From: an uncultured Muribaculaceae bacterium
Lineage (GTDB): Bacteria; Bacteroidota; Bacteroidia; Bacteroidales; Muribaculaceae
Reading direction: 5' to 3'
Assembly (NCBI GenBank): GCA_910587925.1
Contig: CAJUOC010000051.1
Location: forward strand, 1-9,418
Length of the DNA stretch: 9,418 nucleotides
A model generated the notes under the pieces. That model saw only the letters and a list, made by a program, of their open reading frames with translations. It made no database searches and was not told where the DNA came from. Position 1 is the stretch's first letter, and the number at the start of each line of letters is the position of its first letter. A program made the translations under genes and the position numbers. This document shows positions 7,173 to 9,418 of the stretch, in pieces.

Positions 7173-8246
7173 TCAGCGCCCGCGTCCGCGCGAGCTGCCG
7201 CCACCGCCACGGCTGCCGCCACCGCCGCCGGTGCTGTGGCCGCCGCCACCCCACGTCGAGCGCGAGGGCTGGCTGTACGACGGGCGCGACTGGCGCTGCT
7301 GCTGTTGCTGAGTGTTGTTGCCATTGTACACGGCGCGGCCGCGTCCGGTCGAGTAGCTGCCGCCGGTGGTAGAGGGCTGGCGGGTACCGCTCTGCGAGGG
7401 TGCGCCCCATGCGCCGGGTCGGCGCTGCGACGATGAGCCGGAGGTATTGAAGCTGCCGGGACGCGAAGCCGTGCTGGCACCCGCGCTGAACGCGCCGGGA
7501 CGGCGACCTGCGGTGCCCGACGAGCCGGTCGTCGGATGATGCGGACGCGACGCGCCCGGAGTATTCCAGCCATACGAGGGATAAGACGGGCCTACAGGAC
7601 CGGGATGCCAGCCCCACGACGGGCCCCAACCGGGTCCCCAGCCGGGCCCCCAGCCCCACGACGGGCCCCAGCCAAAACTCCAGTCGTACCAGGGGTCATA
7701 TCCCCAGCCCCAGTTCCAGCTCATACTCCAGCCGGGACGATACCACGGCGAGTGCCATCCCCAGTTGTAGTAAGGGTAATACCCCACCGGATTTACCACA
7801 TAAAGGTTTACCTCGGCAGGAGCCTGGGTCGAATAGTACGAGTCGATAAGGCCCTGATTGCCCGAGCCATTGACAATATCAGCATTGTGATACTTCTCCA
7901 GACGTCGGGTATAGGCATACGTATCGGCATCGCCGATAGCCTCCAGCTGGTCGAGCGATATCGAGTCGGGAAGCTGAGCCGCGGCCTGACCGCGACGGTT
8001 GTACGCATCCACGTCCATATCCAGCCCCGGGCCGGCCGGAGCGTAGGCATCGGCAGCCGGATAATCGACCACCGGAGTATAAGTGCGGGCCGGAGCCTGC
8101 TGCGGCTGCTGTTTGGGCCGCGGCGCCTCCTTTTTGGGATTATAGTAAATATCGTCGTCCTCATCATAAGCGGCGGCGGTGGCGGGCATAGCCGACGCCA
8201 TCGCTGCTATGAGCGCGAGGGAGAGTAGATAACGGTGATTGCGCAT
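7173..8246 (-). CDS. Exported Trp/Gly/Pro-rich low-complexity protein of unknown function
   Basis: I do not recognise a named family for this 357-residue protein. A signal peptide covers about residues 1-25. An acidic patch (28-32) and a Pro/Gln-rich linker (about 40-58) follow. Residues 75-150 look folded and include DAYNRRG and YTRRLEKYHN. Residues 160-215 are extraordinarily aromatic, with 16 Trp between 162 and 213 in GWGP/SWGW repeats. The C-terminal third is Ser/Gly/Gln/Arg-rich and ends in an RGG-like tail (about 333-357). The DNA encoding the Trp repeats has an exact 21-bp direct repeat (7608-7628 and 7650-7670, 42 bp apart). A signal peptide, a promoter (8344-8375), a strong Shine-Dalgarno and maintained reading through low complexity support a real gene. 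It is first in a probable two-gene unit with the OmpP1/FadL-like barrel, which suggests a cell-envelope role. The repeat array may vary in length between strains. Confidence 0.85.
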   Translation of the reverse strand: MRNHRYLLSLALIAAMASAMPATAAAYDEDDDIYYNPKKEAPRPKQQPQQAPARTYTPVVDYPAADAYAPAGPGLDMDVDAYNRRGQAAAQLPDSISLDQLEAIGDADTYAYTRRLEKYHNADIVNGSGNQGLIDSYYSTQAPAEVNLYVVNPVGYYPYYNWGWHSPWYRPGWSMSWNWGWGYDPWYDWSFGWGPSWGWGPGWGPGWGPSWGWHPGPVGPSYPSYGWNTPGASRPHHPTTGSSGTAGRRPGAFSAGASTASRPGSFNTSGSSSQRRPGAWGAPSQSGTRQPSTTGGSYSTGRGRAVYNGNNTQQQQQRQSRPSYSQPSRSTWGGGGHSTGGGGGSRGGGGSSRGRGR

Positions 8247-8252
8247 GAGTCG

Positions 8253-8259
8253 CTCCTTT
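8253..8259 (-). promoter_or_regulatory. Strong Shine-Dalgarno of the W/G-rich protein gene
   Basis: The minus strand reads AAAGGAG, 6 bases before the ATG at 8246. This fixes the start codon and is unusually good for this group; the other genes here lack a comparable site. Confidence 0.8.
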
Positions 8260-8279
8260 CTTGGATGATGATTCTTATT

Positions 8280-8298
8280 AAAAACGCCCGTGGCGGGC
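8280..8298 (-). promoter_or_regulatory. Leader hairpin with U-run (possible attenuator)
   Basis: On the minus strand GCCCG-CCA-CGGGC is followed by G and five T, between the predicted promoter and the start codon of the W/G-rich gene. The form is that of a small intrinsic terminator. The stem is only 5 bp, so it could be leaky, regulated, or a chance structure. Confidence 0.45.
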
Positions 8299-8343
8299 TG
8301 ATTGTTTTATACTTAGACCGCCGGACACGCCATAGGTTTAGCG

Positions 8344-8375
8344 CAAATATACAATTTTTTGCCCGTATCCCCAAA
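8344..8375 (-). promoter_or_regulatory. Bacteroidetes-type promoter for the W/G-rich protein and OmpP1-like genes
   Basis: On the minus strand TTTG (8372-8375), a 20-bp spacer and TATATTTG (8344-8351) match the Bacteroidetes housekeeping consensus of TTTG at -33 and TAnnTTTG at -7. Transcription would begin near 8337, giving a leader of about 90 bases. Confidence 0.8.
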
Positions 8376-8444
8376 CTACCCCACCCTTGCAACACTCGAC
8401 GACGCCATCATCCGCCTCGCCTCCGCCGCCCCAAAGAGGCGTAG

Positions 8445-8464
8445 GGTCGCCACCTGTGGCGACC
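8445..8464 (-). repeat. GGTCGCCAC hairpin repeat, inverted copy
   Basis: GGTCGCCAC and GTGGCGACC face each other across CT. On the minus strand the flanks read GGC before and CTA after, matching the copies at 8658-8718 and 9284-9343, so this is a shorter copy in the opposite orientation. Confidence 0.75.
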
Positions 8465-8534
8465 GCCACCGCGACAATCATGCACGAAACGCATCATGCC
8501 GTATAGCTGCAATCACCTCTACGAAGTGGCAACG

Positions 8535-8556
8535 CGCAGGTTAACTATAACCTGCG
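8535..8556. repeat. Solo A-type hairpin
   Basis: CGCAGGTTA pairs with TAACCTGCG (9 bp, loop ACTA). The stem sequence is that of hairpin A in the two composite elements, but the loop differs and no B hairpin is beside it. It looks like a remnant or single-unit copy. Confidence 0.7.
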
Positions 8557-8657
8557 ATATGGCTTGGCGGCGGTTGGGGTTTGAATGACTGAACGACGGT
8601 GTGTAGTACGCCGGCGCGGCCGGGTTGCAAAGCCGGGGCGGGCGGTGCGTATTGTTG

Positions 8658-8718
8658 CCGGAGTGGCGGTCGCCACAAGTGGCGACCCTACCAATGCGTG
8701 ATGCGGTTATCGGGGTGG
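8658..8718 (+). repeat. GGTCGCCAC hairpin repeat, long direct copy 1
   Basis: This 61-bp segment matches 9284-9343 with only a few substitutions and a one-base indel. It contains GGTCGCCAC-AA-GTGGCGACC (8668-8687), followed by the shared tail CTACCAATGCGTGATGCGGTT and ATCGGGG after one variable base. Confidence 0.85.
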
Positions 8719-8736
8719 ACGACTCCGTATACCCAA

Positions 8737-8983
8737 GTTAGTCCGCACAGGTTTGCAACCTGCGCGCTGCCAAGGTATTACACCTCGGTATTTAGACTTT
8801 GTAAGTCTAAATACCGCAACGGTATATGGCACTCCATGTGTCGGCCACTCGACTTGTACAGATCGTCTCGCAAGCAACGACTGGTGTCGCTTCGCGGCGG
8901 GAGCGTCGTTTTGACTTACAAAGCCAAAACGACGAGGTGTAATTCCGCAGTGGCGCGCAGGTTACAAACCTGCGCGGACTAAC
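8737..8983. repeat. Composite palindromic element 2 (four hairpins, A-B...B'-A')
   Basis: This has the same architecture as element 1. The ends are GTTAGTCC and GGACTAAC. Hairpin A is at 8745-8765 (one mismatch, loop TGC) and at 8954-8976 (10 bp, loop ACA). Hairpin B is at 8786-8816, a perfect 14-bp stem CGGTATTTAGACTT with loop TGT, and at 8904-8934, CGTCGTTTTGACTT with loop ACA and one mismatch. The spacer between A and B ends in ATTACACCT, as in element 1. The middle (8817-8903) is only loosely similar to that of element 1. The arms match each other less well than those of element 1, so this copy is older or more rearranged. Confidence 0.88.
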
Positions 8984-8986
8984 CTA

Positions 8987-9031
8987 TATGAGTAACACGG
9001 AGTGTACCGCATTGCAACCCCTCACTGCGTG
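8987..9031 (+). repeat. GAGTAACACGG repeat, copy 1
   Basis: The first 23 bases (8987-9009) match 9063-9085 at 21 positions. CACGGAGTG (8996-9004) can pair with CACTGCGTG (9023-9031) with one mismatch, so the hairpin form of copy 2 is roughly kept. Confidence 0.65.
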
Positions 9032-9062
9032 TCATGCAGCTGAAACGCGGAGCGCTGGCCCT

Positions 9063-9100
9063 TATGAGTAACACGGGGTGTAGCGAAGCGAAACCCCGTG
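9063..9100 (+). repeat. GAGTAACACGG repeat, copy 2, with 8-bp hairpin
   Basis: TATGAGTAACACGG repeats the start of copy 1. CACGGGGT (9072-9079) pairs perfectly with ACCCCGTG (9093-9100). Confidence 0.7.
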
Positions 9101-9126
9101 CAACACGCGTACTCCCCGCGATGTGA

Positions 9127-9172
9127 AGGTCGTTAGACCTGACCCTTATTGCGCTGCGCTTCATTATGGGTC
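9127..9172. repeat. Two small adjacent hairpins
   Basis: AGGTC-GTTA-GACCT (9127-9140) is directly followed by an imperfect 11-bp inverted pair, 9141-9151 with 9162-9172 (9 of 11 paired). No second copy is in the window; they may belong to another dispersed repeat type. Confidence 0.4.
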
Positions 9173-9283
9173 TGCGATATATGCTGCGATATGTGGGTTG
9201 CCGTCGGGCAGGTCACGTGCTATGGCGGGTTCGCAACGCTCTCCACCTTCTTGACTATTAGAGCCGGGCAGAGTATAGCGATA

Positions 9284-9343
9284 CCGGAGGCGCGGTCGCC
9301 ACAGGTGGCGACCCTACCAATGCGTGATGCGGTTTATCGGGGA
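9284..9343 (+). repeat. GGTCGCCAC hairpin repeat, long direct copy 2
   Basis: This is the second long copy of the unit at 8658-8718. Its hairpin is GGTCGCCAC-AG-GTGGCGACC (9294-9313), followed by the same tail with one extra T before ATCGGGG. Confidence 0.85.
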
Positions 9344-9362
9344 GGGCGCGGCGCGGGGGCAT

Positions 9363-9398
9363 AAAAAAAAGCGGCCGGGCGATTGCTCGCTCGGCCGC
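9363..9398 (-). terminator. Minus-strand intrinsic terminator of a gene beyond the right edge
   Basis: Bases 9371-9382 pair with 9387-9398 (12 bp including one G-T pair, loop of 4). On the minus strand the stem is followed by eight T (A run at 9363-9370). It should end a minus-strand gene whose coding part lies to the right of the window. Confidence 0.85.
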
Positions 9399-9418
9399 GG
9401 ATAGGGGGCGGTTACCTA

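Larger units (their letters stand above)
8376..9362. other. Gene-free repeat mosaic
   Basis: I see no credible gene in this kilobase. The open frames present run through inverted repeats, lack ribosome sites and have no recognisable domain. The stretch is instead built from at least four kinds of short repeat, listed separately: three GGTCGCCAC hairpins in two orientations, the solo A-type hairpin, composite element 2, and the GAGTAACACGG pair. Confidence 0.7.

Noticed and set aside
8599..8982. Plus-strand open frame of 127 codons across element 2
   Set aside because: It runs through inverted repeats, has no ribosome site or known domain, and ends at the element boundary. A similar peptide (TYKxKxTRCNS...ARRLQTCAD type) also appears from element 1 on the minus strand, but only because the repeat DNA is shared. 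Paired stem changes fit structure better than coding.
8439..9343. CRISPR array
   Set aside because: Repeats are few, unequally spaced, of different families and orientations, and no cas gene is present.

Overview
The window looks like a GC-rich member of the Bacteroidales. The best fit is a gut lineage near Muribaculaceae, but this is inferred from gene families and repeat style, not from a marker gene. Supporting signs are a promoter of the Bacteroidetes type (TTTG, 20-bp spacer, TATATTTG) at 8344-8375, a FadL/OmpP1-type barrel of the Bacteroidales kind, a secreted GH95-GH43 glycosidase pair, and mostly weak Shine-Dalgarno sequences.

Layout from left to right. A short secreted M48 zinc peptidase (149-940, +) ends in a 19-bp perfect stem-loop. 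A 470-bp gene-free gap follows. It holds a composite palindromic repeat (element 1, 1127-1347) set in a ladder of degenerate copies of its own ends. Facing the peptidase is a minus-strand block. Read in the direction of transcription it runs: a Trp/Gly/Pro-rich secreted protein of unknown function (8246-7173), an OmpP1/FadL-family outer-membrane barrel (7101-5476), a palindromic terminator (5411-5454), a GH95 glycosidase (5400-2971), and a GH43 glycosidase (2974-1409) whose start overlaps the GH95 stop in ATGA. The right-hand kilobase (about 8376-9362) has no credible gene. It is a mosaic of short palindromic repeats, including a second full copy of the composite element (element 2, 8737-8983). 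At the right edge a minus-strand intrinsic terminator marks the end of a gene lying outside the window.

How the genes work together. The first minus-strand unit (secreted W/G-rich protein plus barrel) has a recognisable promoter, a leader hairpin and a good ribosome binding site, and probably makes cell-envelope components. The second unit (GH95 then GH43) is translationally coupled. It should remove L-fucose or L-galactose and then xylose or arabinose residues from plant hemicellulose or similar glycans. No SusC/SusD pair or regulator is visible, so this is not a complete polysaccharide utilisation locus within the window.

The most unusual content is not protein-coding. Two composite elements 7.4 kb apart each carry four small hairpins arranged as A-B...B'-A'. 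The B stems differ between copies at several positions with matching changes in both strands, which points to a maintained hairpin structure in DNA or RNA.
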